Shown here: positions 52,122 through 61,654 of the stretch, one piece after another
Layout: each line of letters starts with the position of its first letter
Position numbering within the stretch: position 1 is the first letter of the stretch
Translations under genes and position numbers: made by a program
The notes under the pieces: model-generated
What the model was told of the DNA's origin: nothing
The model's database searches: none
The model's input: the letters and a program-made list of their open reading frames with translations, nothing else
NCBI RefSeq assembly: GCF_900103805.1
Contig: NZ_FNIB01000001.1
Coordinates: 248,001 to 312,000 of the forward strand
Direction: 5' to 3'
DNA length: 64,000 nt
From: Cryobacterium flavum
Lineage (GTDB): Bacteria > Actinomycetota > Actinomycetes > Actinomycetales > Microbacteriaceae

Positions 52122-53588
52122 TCAGTGAGCGCTGACCGGAGCGCTTTCGACCGCGTCGCCGAGCGGCGGGCGCCGCACGAGGAATGCAGCTGGAATGGCG
52201 AACAGCGAGATGATCGCGCCGCACAGGAAAGCACCGCGAATTCCGGAGGCCGTCGCCGAGATCTCGGAGACGCCCTGAGCCATGAGGGCGGCCGACTGCG
52301 CGGTCATCACGGCGATGAACAGTGCCGTTCCGACGGCGCCGGCGAGTTGCTGGATGGTACCGACGACCGCGCTGCCGTACGAGTACAGGCTCGGCTTGAG
52401 AGAGCCGAGGCCCGACGTGAACAGCGGCGTGAAGAGCAGCGAGAGGCCGGCGCTCATGCCGACGTGGGCGATTAGGAGCATCCACGGCGGGGTGGTCTGC
52501 CCCATCATGGTCATCGCCCAGAACGCGGCGCTGACGATGATCGATCCGGGAACCAGCAGGATGGTCGGGCCGCGACGGTCGTAGATGCGGCCGACGAACG
52601 GCGCAAGCAGCCCCATGGTCAGGCCACCGGGCAACAGAAACAGGCCGGTTTCGAGGGCCGTCAGGCCGAGCACGTTCTGCATGTACAGCGGCAGCAGAAT
52701 GATGGTGCCGAACAGGGCGAGCATGCTGATGCTGAGCATGGAGATCGAGAGGGTGAAGGTACGCGAGCTGAACACGCGCAGGTCGAGCAGGGCCCGATCG
52801 GTGCGCTGCAGCTGAAGCTGGCGCAGCACGAACAGGGCCAGGGCGACCAGGCCGATGCCGAGCGGAATCCAGCCGGCAGCGGATGCCCCACCTAGGTTGC
52901 TGAGGCCGTAGACGAACCCGCCGAAGCCGAAGGCCGAGAGGATGACGGAGAGCACGTCGAGCGGCAGCTTGCGCGGCGTCGTCACGTTCTGGATGCGCGA
53001 GGCACCGAGGATGAGGGCGCCGATGGCGATCGGCAGTACGAGAATGAACATCCAGCGCCAGTCGAGCACGCTGAGAATGACGCCGGAGATGGTCGGGCCG
53101 ATGGCCGGGGCGACCGAGATGACGATGGAGATGTTACCCATGGTTTTGCCGCGGGAGGCCGGTGCGACGAGGGTCATTACGGTGGTCATGAGCAGCGGCA
53201 TCATGATGGCCGTTCCGCTGGCCTGCACGATGCGGCCGACCAGCAGCACCTCGAATCCGGGCGCGAGCGCGGCGATCAGGGTGCCGGTGCTGAACAGTGT
53301 CATCGCGGCGATGAAGACCGGCCGGGTGTGGAAGCGCTGGATGAGAAAACCGGTGATCGGAATGACCACGGCCATGGTGAGCATGAACGCCGTCGTCAGC
53401 CACTGGGCGGCGGTGGCCGTGATACTGAGGTCCTTCATGAGGTGCGGCAGCGCCACGCCCATGATGGTCTCGTTCAAAATGACGACGAATGCCGAGACCA
53501 ACAGCAGCCGAATCACGAGCTGGTTGCGCCTGGCGTCGGGGTGTTGTGCGGCCTCGGTGATCGTGTCGGTGGCGGCTGGTGCGGTCAT
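52122..53588 (-). CDS. MFS drug transporter, DHA2 family
   Basis: This 488-residue protein has about 14 helices. The early motif VVILNETIMGVALPHLMKDL (TM1) and QWLTTAFMLTMAVVIPITGFLIQRF (TM2) are those of EmrB/QacA-like multidrug exporters, and the motif C-like GPTISGVILS lies in TM5. It should export a toxic compound using the proton gradient. The ATG at 53588 follows CAGGA. Its regulator may have been the decayed LysR gene 135 bases upstream. Confidence 0.9.
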   Translation of the reverse strand: MTAPAATDTITEAAQHPDARRNQLVIRLLLVSAFVVILNETIMGVALPHLMKDLSITATAAQWLTTAFMLTMAVVIPITGFLIQRFHTRPVFIAAMTLFSTGTLIAALAPGFEVLLVGRIVQASGTAIMMPLLMTTVMTLVAPASRGKTMGNISIVISVAPAIGPTISGVILSVLDWRWMFILVLPIAIGALILGASRIQNVTTPRKLPLDVLSVILSAFGFGGFVYGLSNLGGASAAGWIPLGIGLVALALFVLRQLQLQRTDRALLDLRVFSSRTFTLSISMLSISMLALFGTIILLPLYMQNVLGLTALETGLFLLPGGLTMGLLAPFVGRIYDRRGPTILLVPGSIIVSAAFWAMTMMGQTTPPWMLLIAHVGMSAGLSLLFTPLFTSGLGSLKPSLYSYGSAVVGTIQQLAGAVGTALFIAVMTAQSAALMAQGVSEISATASGIRGAFLCGAIISLFAIPAAFLVRRPPLGDAVESAPVSAH

Positions 53589-53723
53589 TACTGGTCCTGA
53601 CGGTCGTGCGAAAAGGGGATGTGCCACAAACGTCACGCGAAAATGAGCGGCCGCCCGCCCCGTAGGTCCCCCGGGCCAGCTCGCTGTGTGCGCCTCTAGG
53701 TGCAGCGTTTTGCAGGGTGTGAA

Positions 53724-54406
53724 TTATTCCTGAGTCCCAGAATTAGTGGGGATGCCGCGCATCGCGACGCGACCCGCACTGGTCGCAAACAGGTCACGCA
53801 GTCGACCGATGCCCGGATCCGCGTTCAGGGACTGCCGCACGACGACGAAGTCGAGTCGGTAGACGGGATTCTCGAGCGGATGAAGCGTGACCGAGTCGGG
53901 CAGCTGCCCGACGGTGAGTTCCGGCACGAGGGCGACGCCAACCCCAGCGCCGACGAGAGCGAGGATCACGGAGAAATCGGTGGCCTCGGCGACAGACCTG
54001 GGCGCGAAGCCGGCCACTCCGCAGGCGCGCTGCACCATCTCGTGGCAGGACCACGCCGCGTGCGGCACGACCCAGTCGTGGCCGCTGAAGTCGGCCAGCC
54101 CGGTGCGGGCGATCGACGGGAAAGCGGCGACCCGATAGGTACCCGCCGAACCGCCCCTCGACGCGATCATCTCCAGTTCGGCGATCGACAGCAGATCGAC
54201 GATGTCGTTGCCGGCCGGGGTGAGGGTGAGGGTTCGACCGTGTCGTTCGGTGAGGGTGAGCCCCCACCTCGCGTTCGAGCGCGGCGAGTTGCATCGAGGC
54301 CCCGGGGCCGTGAGGTGTGCAGTTCGCGAGCAACGGCGGCGATGGTGCCGAGTCGGTGAAGCTGGGCGAGCATCCGCAATTTTCTGACGTCTAACACCCA
54401 TGTCAT
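53724..54406 (-). pseudogene. LysR-family regulator, degraded
   Basis: The N-terminus from 54406 reads VLDVRKLRMLAQLHRLGTIA, AVARELHTS, then the frame shifts near 54308-54316 to GASMQLAALEREVG, and shifts again near 54260 to LTLTERHGRTLTLTPAGNDI. The rest runs in one frame to 53724 but has lost an internal part of the effector domain: AFPSIARTGL joins directly to ADFSGHDWVVP, where about 80 residues are normally found. Two frameshifts and an internal deletion make it nonfunctional. It is divergent from the EamA fragment, a common LysR-exporter pair. Confidence 0.82.
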
Positions 54407-54484
54407 TTTTACGTAACGCGGCAGTAAAAGTAAATACATATTCGCACTGGAGCGGGCCGTGCTCGAGGACTGGGTTCTCCTCGA

Positions 54485-54643
54485 GTGTTTCTGGCCGGCC
54501 TCGGCGTTGTCGTGCTGTGGGCGAGCGCGTTTCCGGCCATTCGGGTGGCCGCGCCCGAGCTTGGGGTGGCCGGACCGTCCCTGGCCCGCCTCGTCGTCGC
54601 GGCCGTCGCCCTCGCACTGCTCGAACCCGTGCTCAGGGTGTGA
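54485..54643 (+). pseudogene. EamA/DMT exporter, N-terminal fragment
   Basis: A GTG at 54485 opens FLAGLGVVVLWASAFPAIRV, AAPELGVAGPSLARLVVAAV, ALALLEPVLRV and then a stop. This is the first one and a half helices of an EamA-family transporter (WASAFPAIRV motif). The remaining about 250 residues are missing; the UvrA-like gene starts its 3' end 60 bases later. It is divergent from the broken LysR gene. Confidence 0.75.
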
Positions 54644-54705
54644 TTGCCAGCCCGGCGCGACCTGCCGGTCCGGTACCGTGAAGCAACAAATATCCCGCTC
54701 TCGCG

Positions 54706-57195
54706 TTATGGGAGGCGGAGCCTCAGATAGGGGGCGGTGCGGCTCGTGGGGTGGGCGGCCACTGTCGCCGGGGTGCCAGCGGCGATGATCTGGCCGCCCT
54801 GGTCGCCACCGGAAGGGCCGAGGTCGATCACCCAGTCGGCGGCGGCGACCACGTCCATCTCGTGTTCGACCACAACGACCGTGTTTCCGGCATCGACGAG
54901 GCGCCCGAGCTGCTGCATGAGCAGCTCGACGTCGGCCGGGTGCAGCCCGGTCGTCGGCTCATCGAGCAGGTAGAGGGTGTGGCCGCGGCGCGCCCGTTGC
55001 AGCTCCGTGGCGAGCTTGATGCGCTGCGCCTCCCCGCCGGAGAGCTCGGTGGCCGGCTGCCCGAGGCGCAGATAGCCAAGGCCCACCTCACGCAGGGTGT
55101 CGAGGCTGCGTGCGGCGACGGTGACGTCTTCGAGAAAGAGGAGTGCGGCATCCACTGTGAGGCCGAGAACTTCGGCCACGTTCTTGCCGCGGTAGCTGAC
55201 CTCGAGGGTTTCGGGGTTATAGCGCGACCCGCCGCAGTCGGGGCAAGGCGCGTAACTGCCCGGCAGAAAGAGCAATCCGACCGCCACGAAACCCTCGCCG
55301 AGGCAGGTTTCACAGCGGCCGCCAGCCACGTTAAACGAGAACCGGGAGGTGGTGAAGCCGCGAGAACGGGCCTCGTCGGTGGCGGCGAAGGTAGCCCGCA
55401 CGGCGTCGAACAGGCCGGTGTAGGTGGCGAGGTTGGAGCGCGGCGTGCGCCCGATCGGCTTCTGGTCCACCTGCACCAGCCGGTCCACGGCGTCGAGCCC
55501 GGTGACCATGGGCAGGTCGGAGCGCTCGGCCAGCTCGATCTCAGCGTCGGGGTCGCCGAGGTCCAGCACCGGCACATCGTCGGGGTCTGGGTGCAGGTGA
55601 CGACCGACGGCTTCGGCGAGCACCTGGCTGACCAGGGTCGACTTGCCAGACCCGCTGACGCCGGTGACCGCCGTCAACACCCCGAGCGGAATCTGCGCGT
55701 CGATACCCTTGAGGTTGTGCCGGGTTACGTCGGTCAGTCCCAACCAGCCAAGCGGATGCCGCAGCTCGCCGCGCGCCACCGGCTCGCGTTCCGCAGCAAA
55801 CAGGTATTCGCGGGTGACTGACATCTCGACTTCGGCCAGTCCGCCTGTCGGCCCGCTGTAGAGCACCTCACCACCGCCCTCGCCGGCTCGGGGGCCGACG
55901 TCGACGACCCAGTCGGCGCTCCGTACGACATCCATATTGTGTTCGACCACGAAGACCGAGTTGCCCGAGAGTTTGAGCTGCTCGAGCACGAGCAACAGCG
56001 GCTCGGCATCTGCCGGGTGCAGGCCGGCCGAGGGCTCGTCCAGCACGTAGATGACCCCGAACAAGCCAGAGCGCAGCTGGGTGGCGATGCGCAGCCGCTG
56101 CATTTCGCCCGGAGACAGTGTCGGGGTGGAGCGGCCGAGGGCCAGATAGCCGAGGCCGAGTTCAAGCAGCACGTCGATGCGGCGCAGCAGGTCGCCGGCC
56201 AGGGTGACGGCTACCTCCGTCGACGCGGCGTCAGCAACGATCGGCCGCAGCACCTCGGCGAGAGCCGTCATCGGCAGCGCGTTGAGCGCGGCAATCGACT
56301 GCCCGGCCACGGTCACGGCGAGGGCTTCGGGCTTGAGGCCGCTGCCGGCGCAGTCCGGGCAGGGGCCGGTATCGACATACCGCAGCACCCGCTGCCTTAC
56401 ATTCGCGCTTTTGCTGTCGGCCAGGGTGTGCAGCACGAAACTCTTCGCGCTCCAGAATCGGCCCTGATACGGCTTGGCGATGCGGTCACGCTGCGGCACA
56501 ACCTCGACCACCGGTTGTTCTTCGGTGAACAGAATCCAGTCGCGGTCGGCGCGGGACAGTTCCTGCCAGGGACGGTCAATGTCGTAGCCGAGCACGGCGA
56601 CGATGTCGCGCAGGTTCTTGCCCTGCCAAGCGCCGGGCCAGGCGGCGATAGCGCCGTCCCGAATGCTGAGGGTGGCGTCCTGCACCATCGACGCCTCGCT
56701 CACGGTGTGCGCCATGCCGAGGCCGTGGCAGCGCGGGCAGGCGCCCATCGCGGTGTTCGGGCTGAAGGAGTCCGATTCGAGGCGACCGGCGGCATCCGCT
56801 GGGTATATGCCGGCACGGGAATACATCATGCGCAGCGAGTTCGAGAGGGTGGTGACCGTACCCACACTCGAGCGGGAACTCGGTGTTCCGCGTCGCTGCT
56901 GCAGGGCAACGGCCGGCGGCAGCCCGGTGATCTCGTCGACGTGCGGGGTGTGTCCCTGCTGAATGAGGCGGCGGGCGTAGGGCGCGACCGATTCGAAGAA
57001 TCGTCGTTGGGCCTCAGCGAAGATGGTGCCGAAAGCCAGCGAGGACTTGCCGGAACCAGACACCCCGGTGAAGGCGACGATGGCGTCCCGGGGCACGTCG
57101 ACGTCGACATTGCGCAGGTTGTTTTCGCGGGCACCGCGCACCCGCACGAACCCATCACCGAGTGCGGCGGGGTTGTCTGGCTGGTCTGAGGTCAT
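54706..57195 (-). CDS. UvrA-like ABC ATPase (UvrA2 type)
   Basis: In this 829-residue protein two ABC ATPase halves carry Walker A GVSGSGKSSL (about 41-50) and GVSGSGKSTL (about 510), with signatures LSPGEMQRLR and LSGGEAQRIK. Zinc-binding cysteines are in CPRCHGLG, CPDCAGSG, CETCLGEG and CPDCGGSR. It lacks the extra UvrB-binding bulk of housekeeping UvrA (about 950 residues), matching UvrA2 proteins linked to resistance against DNA-binding drugs. I use the ATG at 57195; a GTG at 57219 would add eight residues. Confidence 0.9.
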   Translation of the reverse strand: MTSDQPDNPAALGDGFVRVRGARENNLRNVDVDVPRDAIVAFTGVSGSGKSSLAFGTIFAEAQRRFFESVAPYARRLIQQGHTPHVDEITGLPPAVALQQRRGTPSSRSSVGTVTTLSNSLRMMYSRAGIYPADAAGRLESDSFSPNTAMGACPRCHGLGMAHTVSEASMVQDATLSIRDGAIAAWPGAWQGKNLRDIVAVLGYDIDRPWQELSRADRDWILFTEEQPVVEVVPQRDRIAKPYQGRFWSAKSFVLHTLADSKSANVRQRVLRYVDTGPCPDCAGSGLKPEALAVTVAGQSIAALNALPMTALAEVLRPIVADAASTEVAVTLAGDLLRRIDVLLELGLGYLALGRSTPTLSPGEMQRLRIATQLRSGLFGVIYVLDEPSAGLHPADAEPLLLVLEQLKLSGNSVFVVEHNMDVVRSADWVVDVGPRAGEGGGEVLYSGPTGGLAEVEMSVTREYLFAAEREPVARGELRHPLGWLGLTDVTRHNLKGIDAQIPLGVLTAVTGVSGSGKSTLVSQVLAEAVGRHLHPDPDDVPVLDLGDPDAEIELAERSDLPMVTGLDAVDRLVQVDQKPIGRTPRSNLATYTGLFDAVRATFAATDEARSRGFTTSRFSFNVAGGRCETCLGEGFVAVGLLFLPGSYAPCPDCGGSRYNPETLEVSYRGKNVAEVLGLTVDAALLFLEDVTVAARSLDTLREVGLGYLRLGQPATELSGGEAQRIKLATELQRARRGHTLYLLDEPTTGLHPADVELLMQQLGRLVDAGNTVVVVEHEMDVVAAADWVIDLGPSGGDQGGQIIAAGTPATVAAHPTSRTAPYLRLRLP

Positions 57196-57268
57196 CTGAT
57201 TGGAATCGTCGCTAAGCACCCAAACAACAGTACGTTGCTTGCGTGTGCGGTGCCCGGTTTCCGGCGGG

Positions 57269-58324
57269 TCAGATCGAGGTGGCGTCCTCGACCTGACCGA
57301 CGAGCTCCTCGATGATGTCCTCGAGAAAGAGCACTCCGGTCACGGTGCCGTTCGCATCGAACGCGGTAGCGACGTGGGCGCCCAGGCGGCGCATCGAGGC
57401 GAGTGCGTCCTCGAGTTCGCTGTCACACGAAACGGATGCGAGGCGGCGCAGCCGTTTTCCCGGCACCGGCTCGGTGAAGCTGTCGCCGCCGGTGAGGTCC
57501 AGGACGTCTTTCAGGTGCAGGTAACCGCTTGGCTGCCCGTCGTCGTCGGTCAGAATGTAGCGGGAGAAGCCGTGGCGGCCGACCGCCTGCTGGATGTCGG
57601 CCGGGGAGGCGGTCGATGGCAGGCAGACCATGGATTCGATGGTCACCTGCACGTCGGTCACCTTCTTCGACGTGAACTCAAACGCTGCACTGAGTGTGCC
57701 CGAGGCATCCTGCAGCATGCCCTCGCGGGTGGACTGCTCCACGATGCTCGCGACCTCGTCGAGGGTGAACGCGCTTGTCGCCTCGTTCTTGGGCTCGACC
57801 TTGCACAGGCGCAACACCCCGTTGGCCAGCCAGTTGAGGCTGAAGATGATTGGGTTGAAGACGCGGGCGACGAACACGAGCGGCGGCGCCAAAATCAGGG
57901 CGGCCCTTTCGGGAACGGAGAACGAGATATTCTTCGGAATCATTTCGCCGAAGACCACGTGCAAAAAGGTCACCAGGACGAGCGCGAAGGTGAACGCGAT
58001 CGTGCTGATCATGCCTTCAGAGAGGCCGGTACCCGCGAGCGGGAATTCGAGCAGTCCGTGGATGGCTGGCTCGGAGACGTTCAAGATAAGCAGCGAACAC
58101 ACCGTGATGCCGAGCTGGCTGGTGGCGAGCATCAGGGTCGCGTGTTCCATCGCCCACAGGGTGGTCTTGGCCGCTTTGCTGCCCCGTTCGGCCAGCGGCT
58201 CTATCTGGGAGCGCCGAGCCGAGATCACAGCGAACTCGGCACCGACGAAGAACGCGTTCACGACCAGCAGCACGACGAGCCAGGCCAGGCCGGGGAGGTA
58301 CGCGGTTAAATCGGCGCTACTCAT
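57269..58324 (-). CDS. CNNM/CBS-domain protein (hemolysin family), short paralogue
   Basis: This 351-residue protein has an N-terminal CNNM transmembrane domain (four helices, AWLVVLLVVNAFFVGAEFAV at the start), then a CBS pair (about 200-335; FSRYILTDDDGQPSGYLHLK, VTGVLFLEDIIEELVG). It lacks the C-terminal CorC domain of its neighbour. The family is implicated in Mg2+ or Co2+ efflux or homeostasis. Its start overlaps the stop of the longer paralogue by eight bases, forming a two-gene operon. Confidence 0.88.
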   Translation of the reverse strand: MSSADLTAYLPGLAWLVVLLVVNAFFVGAEFAVISARRSQIEPLAERGSKAAKTTLWAMEHATLMLATSQLGITVCSLLILNVSEPAIHGLLEFPLAGTGLSEGMISTIAFTFALVLVTFLHVVFGEMIPKNISFSVPERAALILAPPLVFVARVFNPIIFSLNWLANGVLRLCKVEPKNEATSAFTLDEVASIVEQSTREGMLQDASGTLSAAFEFTSKKVTDVQVTIESMVCLPSTASPADIQQAVGRHGFSRYILTDDDGQPSGYLHLKDVLDLTGGDSFTEPVPGKRLRRLASVSCDSELEDALASMRRLGAHVATAFDANGTVTGVLFLEDIIEELVGQVEDATSI

Positions 58325-59684
58325 GGATCAGGTCTTTCTTGATTTCAATCACGATTCGGTCGTGTGTGGTGGTCAGGCTGGGATCGGTCTCGGGATTAGC
58401 GGGCGTATAGCGGATGCGGTGCACGCGCACGCCGTCGACGCGGTCGATGCGCAGCACGCCGCCGTCGATGGCGACCTCGTCGCCGAGTTCGGGAATGCGG
58501 TCGAGCTGGTCGGCGAGGAATCCGCCGACCGTGTCATAGCCCCCGTCATCGGGGATGGTGACGCCGGCGCGGTCGAACAGTTCGTCGGGGCGCAAGGCGG
58601 CGTCGAAGACGACCGAGCGGCCGGAGCGGACGACGCCGGCCTTGGCCCGGTCGTGTTCGTCTTCGAGTTCACCGACTAGTTCTTCGACCAGGTCCTCGAG
58701 GGTGACGATGCCGGCGGTTCCGCCGTACTCGTCGGCGACGACGGCGATCTGGAATCCCTGCTGGCGCAGAGCGGCAAGCAGGGAGTCGACGCCCATGGTC
58801 TCGGGAACGCGCAGGGCGTCCACCTTCAGGTCGGAGGCGGTGACTGTGGCACGCTCACTCAACGCGACAGCGAAGGCCTGTTTCACGTGCAACACCCCGA
58901 CGATGTCGTCGGAGTTCTTGTCGATCACCGGAAACCTCGAGTAGCCGCTGGTCGTCGCGAGGCGCACAATGCTCTCGGCGGAGTCGGTGACGCGGACGGA
59001 AGCCATGCGCACCCGCGGGGTCATGACATCGGCGGCGGAGTGCTCGGAGAAGCGCAGGGTACGGTGCAGCATAGCGGCGTGGTCGTCGTCCAGCACGCCT
59101 TCGAGGGCGGAGCGGCGCACCAGAAAGCTCAGCTCTTCGGCGCTGCGGGCACCGGAGAGTTCTTCTTTTGGCTCAATGCCGAACCGACGAATGATCGCGT
59201 TGGCCGTGTTGTTGAAGAGCAGAATGAAGGGTTTGAACACCGCTGTGAATGCGGCCTGGGCCGGCACCACGATCTTTGCCGTAGCGAGCGGTACGGCGAG
59301 GGCGAAGTTCTTGGGAACGAGTTCGCCGATCACCATGGAGAACAGCGTCGCGAGCGAGATCGCCACGATGGTTCCCACCAGCGGCACGATGCCGGTAGGC
59401 ACACCGACGCTCGTCAGCGGCCCGCTGAGCAGTGAGCGGATGGCCGGCTCGAAGGTGAACCCGGTCAGTAGCGTGGTGAGGGTGATGCCCAGCTGGGCGC
59501 TCGATAGGTGCGTCGAGGTGATCTTGAGCGCTTTGATGGTCGGACCGAGGCGTTTCTCGCCACGATCACGCCGAGCTTCGAGCTCATTGCGGTCGAGCGT
59601 GACGAGGGCAAACTCGGAGGCTACGAAAATTCCCGTTCCGACGGTGAGGAGGAGTCCTGCGCCCACCATGATCCACTCATACAT
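58317..59684 (-). CDS. CNNM/CBS/CorC-domain protein (hemolysin family)
   Basis: In this 455-residue protein the CNNM domain is about 1-190 (VGAGLLLTVGTGIFVASEFALVTLDR; GELVPKNFALAVPLA), the CBS pair about 210-340 (MTPRVRMASVR, YSRFPVIDKNSDDIVGVLHV, GTAGIVTLEDLVEELVGELEDEHD), and the CorC_HlyC domain about 350-435 (DGGYDTVGGFLADQLDRIPELGDEV). It is the full-length HlyC/CorC architecture and probably works with the short paralogue in divalent-metal export. Confidence 0.92.
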   Translation of the reverse strand: MYEWIMVGAGLLLTVGTGIFVASEFALVTLDRNELEARRDRGEKRLGPTIKALKITSTHLSSAQLGITLTTLLTGFTFEPAIRSLLSGPLTSVGVPTGIVPLVGTIVAISLATLFSMVIGELVPKNFALAVPLATAKIVVPAQAAFTAVFKPFILLFNNTANAIIRRFGIEPKEELSGARSAEELSFLVRRSALEGVLDDDHAAMLHRTLRFSEHSAADVMTPRVRMASVRVTDSAESIVRLATTSGYSRFPVIDKNSDDIVGVLHVKQAFAVALSERATVTASDLKVDALRVPETMGVDSLLAALRQQGFQIAVVADEYGGTAGIVTLEDLVEELVGELEDEHDRAKAGVVRSGRSVVFDAALRPDELFDRAGVTIPDDGGYDTVGGFLADQLDRIPELGDEVAIDGGVLRIDRVDGVRVHRIRYTPANPETDPSLTTTHDRIVIEIKKDLIHE

Positions 59685-59955
59685 GTTGAGGTCCTCTAAG
59701 TGAAAGAGGCATGTCGGTGGTGGTGGGCGAGGGTTTATGCGAGGGAGGGTCTTCCATTGTGCTTATAAGGCTATAGACGGATGCTGGCAAACTGCCTGCC
59801 CGCCGCGTTTCGGTCGCGCACGGGCACCGCGTCCGGGCTGCGGGCCTTGGCTGTCCGGGTGTGCGTGCGTAAACGCGGAGAAATTCGAGTTAGCGGCGCA
59901 TTCCGACTGGGGTGGCCTGTATCGGGGCGAATCTCCGCAGTTGTGCACACTCGCC
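59685..59955. other. Intergenic region between the CBS operon and the acyl-CoA synthetase
   Basis: There is no convincing gene. It contains the promoter of the CNNM operon and the 3' side of the acyl-CoA synthetase gene. No clear hairpin. Confidence 0.4.
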
Positions 59956-61599
59956 CTATGACACGACGGGTTCGACGACCTCTTCTGGCAGTTCGCGCAG
60001 CACGACCTTCATGATCTTGCCGGTGGCCGTGCGCGGCAGGGCGTCAACGAAGGTGACGTAGTCGGGCACCTTGAATGCCGCGATCAGGTAGCGAGTATGC
60101 GTGAGCAGGTCGACCTCGGTCACGAGGGCGTCCGGGCGGAGCACGACGTAGGCCTTGGGCCGCTCGCCCCACTTCGGATGCGGCATGCCGACCACGGCGA
60201 CGTCGAGCACAGTCGGATGGGTGAGCATGGCGTTTTCGACCTCGATCGTCGAGATGTTCTCGCCGCCGGAGATGATGATGTCCTTGGCGCGGTCCTTGAT
60301 CTCGATGTAGCCGTCCGGGTGCATGACGCCGAGGTCGCCGGTGTGGAACCAGCCACCGCGAAAGGCATCCGCTGTGGCCTGCGGGTCTTTGAAGTAGCCG
60401 AGCATGATGTTGTTGCCGCGCAGCACGACTTCGCCGATGGTCGCGGCGTCGGCCGGAACGTCGGTCATGGCCGAGTCGACGATGCGAGCCGATTCGGCCT
60501 GCACCATGCCCACTCCCTGGCGGGAGATCTTGCGGGCACGTTCGTCGGCGGGCAGGTCATCCCACTCGCGCTGGTATTCGCAGATCGTGTACGGACCGTA
60601 GACCTCGGTGAGGCCGTAGACGTGCACGACCGTGATGCCGAGGGCGTCGAGCTGTTCGATCACGCTCGGCGACGGCGGGGCACCAGCTGTGGTGATCGAG
60701 AGCGGCGTCTCGAGCACGTGCTTCATGGGAGCGTTGGCGATCACGCCGCACACCGTGGGGGCGCCACACAGGTTGGTCACGCCGAGGGTGTCGATGGCCG
60801 ACCAGACCGATTCGGCCCGCACCGTGCGCAGGCAGACGTGGGTGGCACCGGCCGCGGTGACCGCCCAGGGTGTGCACCAGCCGTTGCAGTGGAACATGGG
60901 CAGCGTCCACAGGTAGACGGAGTCGCTCGTAAACTTGTTGTGGAACACCTCGCCGAAGGAGTTGAGGTATGCACCGCGGTGCGAGTACATGACGCCCTTC
61001 GGCTTGCCCGTCGTGCCCGAGGTGTAGTTGATCGAGATCACCGATCGCTCGTCGGAAACCTCCCAGGCCAGCGGCTCGGCGGAGTCGTTGTCGGCATCGG
61101 CCAGAAAGGACTCCAGCGTCTGCTGGCCCACATCGAGTCCGCTCTCGGTGATGCCGAACTCGCCGTCGGCGATTTCGATCACGCCCTTCAGGGCAGCGGA
61201 TGCCGCGAAAGCGTCACCGACACCGGCGACCAGTTCGGCGTCAATGAACAGCAGGGTGGCCTCTGAATGCTCGAGGACGTAGTGCACCTCCGGCCCGGCC
61301 AGCCGTGAGTTCAGCGCGACGAGCACGCCGCCGGCCAAGGGCACGGCGTAGTGCGCGATGAGCATCTCGGGTATATTCGGCGCGAGGAATATGACCCGGT
61401 CGCCAGGCGTGATGCGCGAGCGGATGGCGTGGGCCAGCTCCTCCGCAGCCTGCGAAAATTCCTGGTAACTGTAGCGACGAGATCCGTAGATGATCGCATC
61501 CTTGTTTGGGAATACTTCAGCGCTGCGCTGCAGGAACCGCATGGGTGTGAGCGGTGAGTCGTTGGGTGAGTTTGTGGTTCTCAGGGTCAGGTCGATCAT
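59956..61599 (-). CDS. Acyl-CoA synthetase (AMP-forming)
   Basis: In this 547-residue ANL enzyme [22 protein letters not shown] (about 195-216) is the phosphate-binding loop, [45 protein letters not shown] and the catalytic lysine in [16 protein letters not shown] follow. It resembles the medium/long-chain fatty acyl-CoA ligases near FadD3/AlkK types. Transcribed 55 bases after the acyl-CoA dehydrogenase, it likely supplies that enzyme's CoA ester. High GC, unlike the ligase at 25141-26787. Confidence 0.92.
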   Translation of the reverse strand: MIDLTLRTTNSPNDSPLTPMRFLQRSAEVFPNKDAIIYGSRRYSYQEFSQAAEELAHAIRSRITPGDRVIFLAPNIPEMLIAHYAVPLAGGVLVALNSRLAGPEVHYVLEHSEATLLFIDAELVAGVGDAFAASAALKGVIEIADGEFGITESGLDVGQQTLESFLADADNDSAEPLAWEVSDERSVISINYTSGTTGKPKGVMYSHRGAYLNSFGEVFHNKFTSDSVYLWTLPMFHCNGWCTPWAVTAAGATHVCLRTVRAESVWSAIDTLGVTNLCGAPTVCGVIANAPMKHVLETPLSITTAGAPPSPSVIEQLDALGITVVHVYGLTEVYGPYTICEYQREWDDLPADERARKISRQGVGMVQAESARIVDSAMTDVPADAATIGEVVLRGNNIMLGYFKDPQATADAFRGGWFHTGDLGVMHPDGYIEIKDRAKDIIISGGENISTIEVENAMLTHPTVLDVAVVGMPHPKWGERPKAYVVLRPDALVTEVDLLTHTRYLIAAFKVPDYVTFVDALPRTATGKIMKVVLRELPEEVVEPVVS

Positions 61600-61654
61600 G
61601 CGGGACTCCTTTGTCCGAAAAGATGATGCAAGCGAAAGCTCGTGCAGGTCGAAC

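Noticed and set aside
54751..57189. Long plus-strand frames opposite the UvrA-like gene
   Set aside because: Antisense shadows of a clear UvrA2 gene.
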